The notes beneath the pieces were generated by a model. The model was given only the letters and a program-made list of their open reading frames with translations, was not told the origin of the DNA and made no database searches. Made by a program: the position numbers and the translations under genes. Source: CAZUXE01 sp964624585 (GTDB lineage: Bacteria; Hydrothermota; Tepidihabitantia; B3-TA06). Taken from it: DNA of 35,473 bases. Location of the stretch: positions 1-35,473 of the forward strand of contig CAZUXE010000015.1 in NCBI GenBank assembly GCA_964624585.1, read 5' to 3'. Positions 1-7,675 of this stretch are shown here, piece by piece (position 1 is the stretch's first letter; each line of letters begins with the position of its first letter).

Positions 1-1
1 T

Positions 2-427
2 AAAGACCCTAGAATACTCGCCTTCCTTTGCAACTGGTGTTCCTATGCCGGGGCAGATTTGGCTGGTACGTCAAGAATACAGTATCCCACTACATTACGT
101 GTTTTACGTGTTCCATGCTCCGCGCGGGTGAATCCCCAGTTTCTGCTCAAGGCGCTTCAGGAAGGCGCTGAGGGAGTGTTGGTGTCGGGCTGTCATCCGG
201 GAGATTGCCACTATCTGGAAGGTAACTATTATGCCCGTCGTAAGTTTACTATAATGCGTGATTTGTTGGAATATGTCGGACTGGAAAAGGGACGGGTACG
301 CTTTTCCTGGGTCTCGGCTGCTGAAGGCGGTAAGTTTGCAGAAGTGGTTAAAGAAGTAACCGATGGAGTTAAGCAAGTTAAGGATACTACCCAGTTCTTG
401 AAAAAAAGGAATTGGCCTAATGAGTAA
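2..427 (+). CDS. mvhD: MvhD-type hydrogenase delta / iron-sulfur subunit, 5' truncated
   Basis: The frame is open from base 2, so the gene begins left of the window; about 141 residues remain. The fragment starts with ILAFLCNWCSYAGADLAG and continues with the family signatures RVPCSARVNP, GVLVSGCHPGDCHYLEGN and a C-terminal helical tail. These are the conserved cysteine motifs that bind a [2Fe-2S] cluster in methyl-viologen-reducing hydrogenase delta subunits. MvhD passes electrons between HdrA-type flavoproteins and a donor or acceptor partner in the cytoplasm, often in flavin-based bifurcation. It is followed at once by two ferredoxin-like subunits, so an HdrA gene just upstream is expected but not visible. 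An internal ATG at 59 is not the start, because the conserved CNWCSYAGADLAG block lies before it. The identification is firm; the electron partner is inferred. Confidence 0.93.
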   Translation, partial: KDPRILAFLCNWCSYAGADLAGTSRIQYPTTLRVLRVPCSARVNPQFLLKALQEGAEGVLVSGCHPGDCHYLEGNYYARRKFTIMRDLLEYVGLEKGRVRFSWVSAAEGGKFAEVVKEVTDGVKQVKDTTQFLKKRNWPNE

Positions 428-500
428 TTACAGATATTTAATTTACGAGGGAACAGGTATTTGTGCCATGCCTTTGCATCGGGATGGAGCCAATGAGTAG
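420..500 (+). CDS. Possible 26-codon small ORF coupled to both neighbours
   Basis: A 26-residue frame (MSNYRYLIYE... ending ...HRDGANE) begins inside the mvhD stop (ATGAGTAA, 420-427) and ends inside the start of the next gene (ATGAGTAG, 493-500). An AAAGGA Shine-Dalgarno lies 9 nt before its ATG. The same ATGAGTAA overlap is used at lolC/lolD and buk/iorA in this window, where both genes are certain. It therefore fits exactly between two real genes by the local coupling rule. I recognise no family, and one Cys is present. It could be a real small subunit, a coupling leader, or chance; if the next gene starts at GTG 463 the case weakens. Confidence 0.35.
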   Translation: MSNYRYLIYEGTGICAMPLHRDGANE

Positions 501-1443
501 TTTAACAGATTTAATCCGCAAGGAAGCGCGTGAGGTTTTGTCCGATGGTAAGGTGGATGTAGTTATCGGTTACGGCGAAGGTGACAATCCTATGCGCGTT
601 CAGCCAGTGTTTATTCACAAGCCTGAAGAGGTAAACAAGCTGATATGGCCGTCGTTCGGCCTCATTAATTTGGCCAATTACCTTTTGCGCTACCGAATTG
701 GCAAGGAACGTATTGGTATCGTTGCCAAGGGATGCGATTCCCGTTCAATTGTCGCATTGCTTAAGGAAAACCAAATAGAGCGTGAGCGTCTCCACATAAT
801 CGGCGTAAACTGTCCCGGAATGCTTTCTCGTCAGCTTGCGCGTCAGAAAGTGGGGGAGATTATCTCCGCCTCATCTAACGGCGAGAAGTGGTTGTTTGAA
901 ACTGCTGAGGGAAGTAAAGAGGTCTCTTGCTTTGACCTAATGCCTTCAAATTGCTTAGCTTGCAGGCACCATGCGCCAATTATCTCCAATGTAGTGGTCG
1001 GTGAGGTAATTTCAGAACCTGAGGGTGACGGTTACGATGAGATTCGTGAGTTTGAGAAAAAATCCTCCTCAGAGCGTTACGATTATCTTATTCAAGAAAT
1101 GTCGCGCTGTGTACGCTGTTATGCCTGTAGGCAGGCCTGTCCGACATGCAATTGCGATGAATGTTTTGTAGATATCACTCAGCCTCGCTGGGTTGATAAG
1201 GGTTTGGAACCTACAGACCTTGCAATATGGCAACTTATACGGGTCTATCATCAGGCAGGACGTTGTGTGGATTGTGGCGCATGTGAGGAGGCGTGTCCTG
1301 TAGGTGTGCCGCTTTTGTGGCTTACCCGCAAGATGAACCTTATTGTGCGTGAGCGGTTTGAATTTGAAGCTGGACTTGATCCTGACGCCCTGCCGCCTTT
1401 GGCCAACTACAAAAAAGACGATCCTCAGGAGTTTATTCTATGA
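493..1443 (+). CDS. FrhB/FdhB-like protein with C-terminal 2x[4Fe-4S] ferredoxin domain
   Basis: A 316-residue cytoplasmic redox protein. The N-terminal part resembles coenzyme F420 hydrogenase/dehydrogenase beta subunits (VVIGYGEG; KGCDSRSIVALL near residue 80; GVNCPGM near 103). A CLAC pair follows near 154. The C-terminal ferredoxin domain has CVRCYACRQACP (C206, C209, C212, C216) and CVDCGACEEACP (C258, C261, C264, C268). The first cluster is followed by extra cysteines (CPTCNCDEC). It probably relays electrons between MvhD/HdrA and the next subunit. The start is uncertain: GTG 463 has a weak AGG 5 nt upstream, while ATG 493 sits in an ATGAGTAG overlap with the small ORF. I chose 493 because homologues begin close to the conserved EAREVL...VDVVIGYG block. 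It overlaps the next gene by ATGA. Confidence 0.88.
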   Translation: MSSLTDLIRKEAREVLSDGKVDVVIGYGEGDNPMRVQPVFIHKPEEVNKLIWPSFGLINLANYLLRYRIGKERIGIVAKGCDSRSIVALLKENQIERERLHIIGVNCPGMLSRQLARQKVGEIISASSNGEKWLFETAEGSKEVSCFDLMPSNCLACRHHAPIISNVVVGEVISEPEGDGYDEIREFEKKSSSERYDYLIQEMSRCVRCYACRQACPTCNCDECFVDITQPRWVDKGLEPTDLAIWQLIRVYHQAGRCVDCGACEEACPVGVPLLWLTRKMNLIVRERFEFEAGLDPDALPPLANYKKDDPQEFIL

Positions 1444-2444
1444 TTTACCTCAACGATATCAAAATTTTGTTTGATTATCTGAAATCTAATAATCAAATGG
1501 TTGGTCTAAAAAAAGAAGGTGTTAGGTATTTCTATCGTTCCTTAGATTCATTTGATGAATGGGCGGCATCGCCATTGCTGGGTAATTTCTCGCCCAAAGA
1601 CCATTTCTTTCCTCATGATGAGCTGATGTTTTATTTCAAAGCACAGAAAACCATTGAACTCAAAGCTGAAGTACAATCCTCGGTTCTATGGGCGGCTAGA
1701 CCATGCGATATTCAGGGAATTCTTGAACTTGAACGGATGTTTAACCAAACTGAATATAAAGATCCCTATTTCATGCAACGATTTGAGAAAACTCTCATTG
1801 TCGGCATGGCCTGCACCGAACCCTGGCCAGGTTGTTTTTGTACCTCGGTGGGCGGTTCGCCTTACAAGAAGGATGGCGCGGATATATTCATATATCCACT
1901 TGAAAATAGGTATCTTATAGAAGTAGTGTCCGAAAAGGGGGAAGAGGCGCTTAAAGGCTTGAGTGCAGAGAATGCTTCTGATGCAGAAAGCCTTATTTCC
2001 AAGGGGCGTGCGGATGCTGAAGATAAAATTAAACCTTACAAGTTTGAAGGTATTGAAAATAAGCTTAAGTCTATGGTAGACAGTGGGTTCTGGGATTCAA
2101 TCCATAATCCGTGCATCGGCTGCGGGACTTGTGCTTTTGTGTGTCCTTCCTGTCACTGTTTTGATATCTCCGACGAAGCTAAAGGTGGGCGGGGTTTGCG
2201 TTCCCGTCAATGGGATTCCTGCCTTTTTGCCGACTATACCTTGGAGACCTCAGGTCATAATCCTCGTCCTACTGGCGCTCAGCGTTGGCGTCAGCGCTTG
2301 AACCACAAATTCAACTACTTTGTTGAGGTTTTTGGTATCTACCAGTGCCTCGGTTGCGGACGTTGCGCCCGCGCCTGTCCGGTGAACATCAACATTGCTG
2401 AAATGGCCACTAAGGCAATGGAGTGGGCGGAGCCGTCCGAATAA
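1440..2444 (+). CDS. AsrA/HydB-like [4Fe-4S] dicluster electron-transfer protein
   Basis: A 334-residue protein resembling anaerobic sulfite reductase subunit A and the beta subunit of sulfhydrogenase. The family core is visible: AARPCDIQGILELERMF (near 85-101), DPYF, TLIVGMACTEP (C125) and GCFCTSVGG (C132, C134). Two ferredoxin clusters follow: CIGCGTCAFVCPSCHC (C225-C240) and CLGCGRCARACP (C303, C306, C309, C313). These proteins pass electrons from ferredoxin-type donors to a flavin partner. No AsrB, hydrogenase or sulfite reductase gene follows, so the role here is inferred as part of the MvhD complex. ATG 1440 overlaps the preceding stop (ATGA) with AGGAG 8 nt upstream. The operon appears to end here, as 248 non-coding bases follow. 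Confidence 0.88.
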   Translation: MIYLNDIKILFDYLKSNNQMVGLKKEGVRYFYRSLDSFDEWAASPLLGNFSPKDHFFPHDELMFYFKAQKTIELKAEVQSSVLWAARPCDIQGILELERMFNQTEYKDPYFMQRFEKTLIVGMACTEPWPGCFCTSVGGSPYKKDGADIFIYPLENRYLIEVVSEKGEEALKGLSAENASDAESLISKGRADAEDKIKPYKFEGIENKLKSMVDSGFWDSIHNPCIGCGTCAFVCPSCHCFDISDEAKGGRGLRSRQWDSCLFADYTLETSGHNPRPTGAQRWRQRLNHKFNYFVEVFGIYQCLGCGRCARACPVNINIAEMATKAMEWAEPSE

Positions 2445-2548
2445 TTGTCCTAACCTTTATCATTGATATATTCCTGAAATGGATGCTGTAACTTTTCATT
2501 GTGAGTACCCCTAGGGAGCGAACTAATCCCAGTTATATCTTAATTTTA

Positions 2549-2581
2549 GATTACTCCGTCATTTCACTTCTTGCAATGACG
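2549..2581. repeat. Degenerate GATTGCTTCGTC...GCAATGACG-type intergenic repeat
   Basis: These 33 bases begin GATTACTCCGTC and end TTGCAATGACG. They contain a perfect 7-bp inverted repeat CGTCATT/AATGACG around an 11-nt loop. From memory they match, with the same length, a widespread bacterial intergenic repeat containing GATTGCTTCGTCAC and CGCAATGACG. This is the only copy I see. It lies in the 2445-2692 gap, which otherwise holds the lysS promoter and a small CCCTAGGG palindrome at 2509-2516. Confidence 0.4.
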
Positions 2582-2661
2582 AGGTTCTTAATTGTATAAG
2601 TTAGCTTGCCCATAAATTCTCCGTAATGACTAAAAACACTATTTTTCAACGCGATGTTACC

Positions 2662-2689
2662 TTGACTTATTAGGTAAGCTGTATATCAT
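2662..2689 (+). promoter_or_regulatory. lysS operon promoter, probably giving a leaderless mRNA
   Basis: The -35 box TTGACT (2662-2667) and -10 box TATCAT (2684-2689) are separated by 16 nt. The first ATG of lysS is 3 nt past the -10 box and the second (2696) is 6 nt past it, where a +1 would normally fall. No Shine-Dalgarno is present. The same geometry occurs before thiC and folD. Confidence 0.65.
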
Positions 2690-2692
2690 CCC

Positions 2693-4192
2693 ATGATGTC
2701 TACAACAGAACGAGATAATAGAATTCGGAAACTGAATGAATTGCGGGAGAAGGGTATTGAACCTTATCCTTGTCAGTTTCAGCGCACCTATACGGTTGCG
2801 GCGGCAATTGAGAATTTTGATAAATTATCGGAAACAGAAGAACTTACGAAAATATCCGGTAGATTGTACACCCGACGTGATTTCGGTAAAACCCTCTTTT
2901 TTGACCTGCACGATGAATCGGGCAAAATACAGCTTTACGTTCGTAAAGATACGGTAGGCGAAGAGTCTTTTGCCCTTCTTTCTCTCGTAGATTTGGGGGA
3001 TTTCGTTGGTGTTGAAGGTCCGTTGTTTAGAACTAAGTCAGGTGAACCAACCGTTAATGTCAAACAGTTCACTTTGCTTTCCAAGTCTCTTCAGGCTTTA
3101 CCCGAAAAATTTCACGGGCTTACCGATACTGAGTTGCGTTATCGTAAGCGTTACCTTGATTTGCTTTCGTCCGATGAATCTCGTCAAGTATTCCGTATGC
3201 GTTCGCGGCTCATAGCTCTTATACGTAAGTTCTTCACAGACCGTGGTTTCCTTGAAGTTGAGACGCCAATGTTGCAGTCGTTATACGGAGGTGCAGCAGC
3301 AGAACCCTTTGTAACGCATTATCGTGCGCTTGATATGGACTACTATTTGCGTATTGCCACGGAGCTTTACCTTAAGCGCCTTATTGTAGGCGGTTATGAA
3401 AAGGTGTTCGAGATTGGCAAGAATTTTCGCAACGAAGGACTTGACCGTTCGCATAATCCGGAATTTACCGGATTTGAAAGTTACGAAGCCTATGTTGATT
3501 ACTACCATGTAATGGATATGGTAGAGGAATTATTTCGCTATTTGGCTGTGGAACTTTTAGGTTCGGCCACAGTTAACTGGATGGGTAAGGACTTTGATTT
3601 TTCAAAACCATGGGAGCGTGTAGATTTTGTGTCTGCGCTTACTGAAAAGATAGGCACTGATCCCTTGAGCCTATCGGCTGAGGAACTCTGTAAGATTGCC
3701 AAAGATAAGGGTGTTGAGGTTTCTAAAGATGCGCCGTACGGAAAGGTTGTAGATAAACTTTTTTCAGAGCTTATTCAAGATAAGCTGCATGGCCCTGCAT
3801 TTGTTATGAATCATCCTAAGCTTATATCTCCTTTGGCCAAGGTGCATCGTGATAATTCAGCGCTTACTGAACGTTTTGAGCCGGTTATTGCCGGTATTGA
3901 ATTTGGTAACGCATTTTCTGAACTCAATGATCCTTTAGAGCAACGTAGACGTTTTGAAGATCAAGTTGGGCGTCATGAGGAATTTGCTGTAATTGATGAA
4001 GATTTTATTGAAGCCCTAGAGCAAGGAATGCCACCCACCGCCGGTCTAGGGCTGGGTATTGATCGTATGGTTATGCTTTTCACCAACTCCGCCTCAATTC
4101 GTGATGTAATTATTTTCCCGCAGCTTCGTTCAGACTCGCTTCAATTAGAAGATGAAAAATCGAAGGAGAAAGAAACCGCGGAGGGAAAATAA
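2693..4192 (+). CDS. lysS: Lysyl-tRNA synthetase, class II
   Basis: A 499-residue protein, the usual length for class II LysRS. It charges tRNA-Lys in the cytoplasm. It shows the N-terminal OB-fold anticodon-binding domain (ISGRLYTRRDFGKTLFFDL; VGVEGPLF) and motif 1 (FLEVETPMLQ). Motif 2 is FRNEGLDRSHNPEFT near residue 245. Motif 3 is GLGLGIDRMVMLFT near residue 450, followed by SIRDVIIFPQLR. It is the first gene of a packed operon; lolC starts on the base after its stop. The start is either ATG 2693 or ATG 2696. The promoter position favours 2696 as the first base of a leaderless transcript, which changes the protein by one Met. No anomaly is seen in the catalytic motifs. Confidence 0.98.
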   Translation: MMSTTERDNRIRKLNELREKGIEPYPCQFQRTYTVAAAIENFDKLSETEELTKISGRLYTRRDFGKTLFFDLHDESGKIQLYVRKDTVGEESFALLSLVDLGDFVGVEGPLFRTKSGEPTVNVKQFTLLSKSLQALPEKFHGLTDTELRYRKRYLDLLSSDESRQVFRMRSRLIALIRKFFTDRGFLEVETPMLQSLYGGAAAEPFVTHYRALDMDYYLRIATELYLKRLIVGGYEKVFEIGKNFRNEGLDRSHNPEFTGFESYEAYVDYYHVMDMVEELFRYLAVELLGSATVNWMGKDFDFSKPWERVDFVSALTEKIGTDPLSLSAEELCKIAKDKGVEVSKDAPYGKVVDKLFSELIQDKLHGPAFVMNHPKLISPLAKVHRDNSALTERFEPVIAGIEFGNAFSELNDPLEQRRRFEDQVGRHEEFAVIDEDFIEALEQGMPPTAGLGLGIDRMVMLFTNSASIRDVIIFPQLRSDSLQLEDEKSKEKETAEGK

Positions 4193-5431
4193 GTGAACGT
4201 TAATTTCTTTATAGCAAAAAGATACCTTCGTCAAAGACGCAAAGGTGAAGGATTTTATAATTTAATATCCACCATTGCTATTGCAGGAGTATTCGTAGGG
4301 GTTGCAGCGCTTATAATTGCTTTATCGGTACTCAACGGTTTCAACGGTGAGTTGCAAAATCGTATTGCAGGGGTTACTCCGCATATAAATGTGAGAAAAT
4401 ACGGTGGCGTTCCCATTACTCCAAAAGAGTACAAAGCCGCTGCTGAAAAAATAGAGAAAATGAAGGATGTTCAGGGTTTTTGTCCTGTTGTGCATGCCGA
4501 GACGGCAATTCGTTACGCTGGAAGAACTATGGGGGTAATACTTCGTGGAATGAATATTGAAGACTTAAAGAAAACCTCAAGTATTGCCGATTCAGCCAAT
4601 TATCCCATAGAAGGTAGGTGGTCGTTTGAGAATAGAGGTATAGTTATTGGTAAGGAAATGGCTTCTCAATTGAGAATTTCGATTGGTGATACAGTAGTGA
4701 TAGCTTCCTCCCGGGAAAGTGTTATGACTCCATTAGGTATGCCTGTACCTATTTTGAAAACTTATGAGGTGCGTGGTATATTCGATGCCGGTTTTTACGA
4801 CTACAATATGTTCGCTGTTTTTATTGGCTTAAAAGACGCTCAAATATTATTTGGTTATGATTCAAGTTATACCAATATTGATGTTAGGCTTAAAGATCCC
4901 TTAAAATCTGCAAAGGTCAGTAAGCAAATTATAAACGAGGTAGGATATCCGTTTATATGGGTAGTCGATTGGCTTATGCAAAACAAAAACTTGTTTACCG
5001 CCCTTAAACTTCAGAAAGTAGTGGTGTTTATAGTTCTAGCTTTGATTATTCTTGTTGCGGCTTTTAATATTATAGGAACCTTGATTATGACAGTTATTAG
5101 AAAAACGAGAGAGATTGGAATATTAAAGGCTATAGGTATGGATTCAAAGGGTATCAGAAAGGTTTTTACATCTTTTGGATTGCTTATCGGAGTAGTTGGC
5201 GTAACATGGGGAACTATTTTTGGTGTTGTAGTATCGTGGTTGATAGATAAGCTTAAAATTATTCGTCTTCCATCCGAAGTGTGGTATATTGATACGGTGC
5301 CGGTTATAGTTAAGCCGCTTGATGTGATTTTAATTGTAGTTTCGGCAATATTGATTACCTATTTCGCAACCCTTTATCCTGCGTCGCGTGCGGCAAAACT
5401 TGATCCGGTTGAGGCTATTCGCTATGAGTAA
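4193..5431 (+). CDS. lolC: LolC/LolE-family lipoprotein-releasing ABC transporter permease
   Basis: A 412-residue inner-membrane permease. The N-terminus carries the family block FIAKRYLRQRRKGEGFYNLIS, then a first transmembrane helix (about 25-47). A long periplasmic MacB-like domain spans about 50-270. Three C-terminal helices (about 275-300, 325-350, 376-396) form an FtsX domain with TREIGILKAIGM and the ending YPASRAAKLDPVEAIRYE. With LolD it extracts lipoproteins for transfer to the outer membrane, which implies a diderm cell. Only one permease gene is present next to lolD, so a homodimeric LolF-like arrangement is possible. It starts with GTG directly after the lysS stop, with GGAGG in the lysS tail, so translation is probably coupled. 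LolC and LolE cannot be told apart from sequence alone. Confidence 0.93.
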   Translation: MNVNFFIAKRYLRQRRKGEGFYNLISTIAIAGVFVGVAALIIALSVLNGFNGELQNRIAGVTPHINVRKYGGVPITPKEYKAAAEKIEKMKDVQGFCPVVHAETAIRYAGRTMGVILRGMNIEDLKKTSSIADSANYPIEGRWSFENRGIVIGKEMASQLRISIGDTVVIASSRESVMTPLGMPVPILKTYEVRGIFDAGFYDYNMFAVFIGLKDAQILFGYDSSYTNIDVRLKDPLKSAKVSKQIINEVGYPFIWVVDWLMQNKNLFTALKLQKVVVFIVLALIILVAAFNIIGTLIMTVIRKTREIGILKAIGMDSKGIRKVFTSFGLLIGVVGVTWGTIFGVVVSWLIDKLKIIRLPSEVWYIDTVPVIVKPLDVILIVVSAILITYFATLYPASRAAKLDPVEAIRYE

Positions 5432-6095
5432 TATTTTACTTGAAGCTAAGAATTTGACCAAAACTTATCTTAGTGGAGCAGATAGGGTGGAAGCCTTAAA
5501 AGGCGCTAGTCTTACACTTATGCAAGGGGAATCAGTGTCTATATTTGGACCTTCGGGTTCAGGGAAAAGCACTTTTCTGCATCTCCTCGGAGGTCTTGAT
5601 AGACCCAACAGCGGTAAGTTGATTTTTGAGGGTGAAAATATATTCAAGCAAACCGATTCGCAACTTGCCCGATTTCGTAATGAGAGAATAGGTTTTGTGT
5701 TTCAGTTTCATCATCTTTTGCCTGAGTTTTCAGCTTTGGAGAATGTTGCTTTGCCAATGCTTATTGCAGGTGAAAATGATTCTTTGGCTTATGAGCGTGC
5801 ATCACAGCTTCTTTCGGAGGTCGGTCTAAAGGAACGGCTTGATTTTCTTCCAGTAAAGCTTTCAGGCGGTGAAAAACAGCGTGTGGCTGTTGCTAGGGCA
5901 TTGGTACATAATCCGCGTTTGGTTCTTGCAGATGAACCTACCGGTAATCTTGATAAGAGCACTGAAGCTGAGGTAATGGAAATCTTTGCTAACCTTAATC
6001 ACAGATTGAATATTGCTTTTGTAATAGTATCGCATAATCCAGCTATTAAAGAATTTACCGACAAATCATATGATTTAATTGATGGAAGATTGTGA
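5424..6095 (+). CDS. lolD: LolD-type ABC transporter ATP-binding protein
   Basis: A 223-residue ATPase that powers the LolC permease. It has Walker A GPSGSGKST (42-50), a Q-loop (FVFQF), the signature LSGGEKQR (146-153), Walker B LVLADEPTGNLD (166-177) and the H-loop VSHN. I place the start at ATG 5424 rather than the upstream GTG 5388. MSNILLEAKNLTKTYLSG is the standard family N-terminus, GAGG lies 9 nt upstream, and the ATG overlaps the lolC stop as ATGAGTAA. The stop overlaps mcsA as TGATG. Length and motifs are typical for LolD/MacB-type ATPases; the lipoprotein substrate is inferred from the adjacent permease. Confidence 0.95.
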   Translation: MSNILLEAKNLTKTYLSGADRVEALKGASLTLMQGESVSIFGPSGSGKSTFLHLLGGLDRPNSGKLIFEGENIFKQTDSQLARFRNERIGFVFQFHHLLPEFSALENVALPMLIAGENDSLAYERASQLLSEVGLKERLDFLPVKLSGGEKQRVAVARALVHNPRLVLADEPTGNLDKSTEAEVMEIFANLNHRLNIAFVIVSHNPAIKEFTDKSYDLIDGRL

Positions 6096-6583
6096 TGCTT
6101 TGTGAGGAGTGTAACGAAAGAAACGCAGAGGTGTTAATTACAGAGGTTGACGCTAAGGGAAACCTTAAGGAAAAACATCTCTGTAAGCAATGTGCGAAGA
6201 AGAAGGGATACATTCATTCAAAAGAAAAACCAATTGCCGAATTATTTGCAGATTACTTGAAAGAAAGCGCTACTAAAGACGATTCCGAATTGAAATGTGT
6301 ATCTTGTGGCTCTACCTGGGAAGATTTTCGTAAGATTGGACGTTTTGGTTGTCAGGAATGTTATCGGAGTTTTGGCGTCAAAATTGAAAATCTGCTTTCA
6401 CGGATTCATGGAACTACCAGACATGTTGGTCGTAAGATAGAGTTGGGCTTAAGCAATACCTTGATGTTTAAGGAAATGGAACTGAAAAGACTTCGTAAAG
6501 CGCTGGCTCAAGCTATTCAAGCAGAGGACTATGAAAGGGCTGCCAAAATAAGAGATAGTTTAAGGAAGTTTGAAGGGAATTAG
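6095..6583 (+). CDS. mcsA: McsA, zinc-finger activator of protein arginine kinase
   Basis: A 162-residue protein with four CxxC pairs that likely bind two zinc ions (C3/C6 with C30/C33; C68/C71 with C86/C89). A C-terminal UVR motif spans about 127-160 (MELKRLRKALAQAIQAEDYE). This is the McsA layout: it activates McsB and links it to ClpC. It is followed by mcsB, as in Firmicutes. The usual Firmicute partners ctsR and clpC are not beside it; lolD and thiL are. ATG 6095 overlaps the lolD stop (TGATG); a GTG one codon earlier is possible. It is slightly shorter than Bacillus McsA. Regulation probably follows the lysS operon promoter. Confidence 0.93.
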   Translation: MLCEECNERNAEVLITEVDAKGNLKEKHLCKQCAKKKGYIHSKEKPIAELFADYLKESATKDDSELKCVSCGSTWEDFRKIGRFGCQECYRSFGVKIENLLSRIHGTTRHVGRKIELGLSNTLMFKEMELKRLRKALAQAIQAEDYERAAKIRDSLRKFEGN

Positions 6584-6586
6584 GGA

Positions 6587-7675
6587 ATGCAAGATTCGTC
6601 ATCATCCCAAAACTGGAAGCCATGGAAGTGTGGACTTCGGAGTCATGAGGTAGGCGTTTGGTTGTCCGGTGAAGGGGAAAATTCAGATATTGTTGTTAGT
6701 TCCAGAATTCGCTTGGCTAGGAATGTCTCAGGGATGCCTTTTTTAAGTAAAACCTCAGCTATTCAGCAAATTGATGTAATGAAGCATATTAATGAAGCGC
6801 TCAATAGAGCAATAAACACTAATGGTAGAAATTTAACTGACATGTTGGATATGTCTGTTTTGGAAGCTCAATTTTTACTGGAACGTCATTTAATTTCGCC
6901 GGATTTTTTGCAAAGCAGGATGCATCGTGGATTCTTTACGATGCCTGATGAAAGTTTTAGCCTGATGGTTAATGAAGAAGACCATCTTAGGATGCAGTAT
7001 TTCGGTTCAGGGCTTTCGCTTAAAGAATGTTGGGCCAAGCTTGATGAGATAGACAAGAAATTTAACAATGAGCTACCTTTTGCTTTTGACGATCGCTACG
7101 GTTTTCTTACGGCATGTCCAACCAATGTTGGAACCGGTATGCGGGCATCTATTTTGATTCACCTTCCCGGTATTGTACTTACTAAAGAAATTGATAGGGT
7201 TTTGAGAGGCGTGCTTCAACTGGGGCTTTCAGTTCGTGGAACATATGGGGAAGGAACTGAAACCAAGGGGCATTTATTTCAGATATCTAACCAAAGAACC
7301 CTTGGGCAAAGCGAGGCGGAAATAATTGATACATTGCAGAGTATGGCGCTACAACTAGTTAAATATGAACGAGAAGCAAGGAATTTTTTGCAGACTAAGA
7401 TGAAGATACACATTGATGATAAAGTATTAAGATCTTTGGGAATACTTACCCATGCTCTTACTCTGAACAGTGAAGAAACCTTAAATCTTTTGTCAACTTT
7501 AAGGTTGGGACTTTATAAAATCAGAAATCTTGATCCTGGAAAACTTAATCGTCTGATGATTATCACTCGTCCCGCGAATCTTCAATTCTTTTATAATAAA
7601 GAACTATCGCCTGATTTACGGGATATCAAGAGAGCAGAGTTAATTAGAAGAACGCTCAAAGATGCCGACTTTTAA
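6587..7675 (+). CDS. mcsB: McsB, ATP:protein arginine phosphotransferase
   Basis: A 362-residue guanidino-kinase-fold enzyme that phosphorylates arginines on proteins, marking them for ClpCP degradation in Firmicutes. It shows the nucleotide-binding block SSRIRLARN (38-46), NEEDHLRMQ (129-137), and the active-site cysteine block TACPTNVGTGMRAS (C177). The RDIKRA motif (345-350) matches the RDxxRA element of the allosteric phosphoarginine-binding domain. All these are intact, so the enzyme looks active. It starts 3 nt after mcsA, and its end overlaps thiL by 14 nt. A McsA/McsB pair in a cell with a lipoprotein exporter is notable, because the pathway is best known in monoderms. Confidence 0.95.
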   Translation: MQDSSSSQNWKPWKCGLRSHEVGVWLSGEGENSDIVVSSRIRLARNVSGMPFLSKTSAIQQIDVMKHINEALNRAINTNGRNLTDMLDMSVLEAQFLLERHLISPDFLQSRMHRGFFTMPDESFSLMVNEEDHLRMQYFGSGLSLKECWAKLDEIDKKFNNELPFAFDDRYGFLTACPTNVGTGMRASILIHLPGIVLTKEIDRVLRGVLQLGLSVRGTYGEGTETKGHLFQISNQRTLGQSEAEIIDTLQSMALQLVKYEREARNFLQTKMKIHIDDKVLRSLGILTHALTLNSEETLNLLSTLRLGLYKIRNLDPGKLNRLMIITRPANLQFFYNKELSPDLRDIKRAELIRRTLKDADF

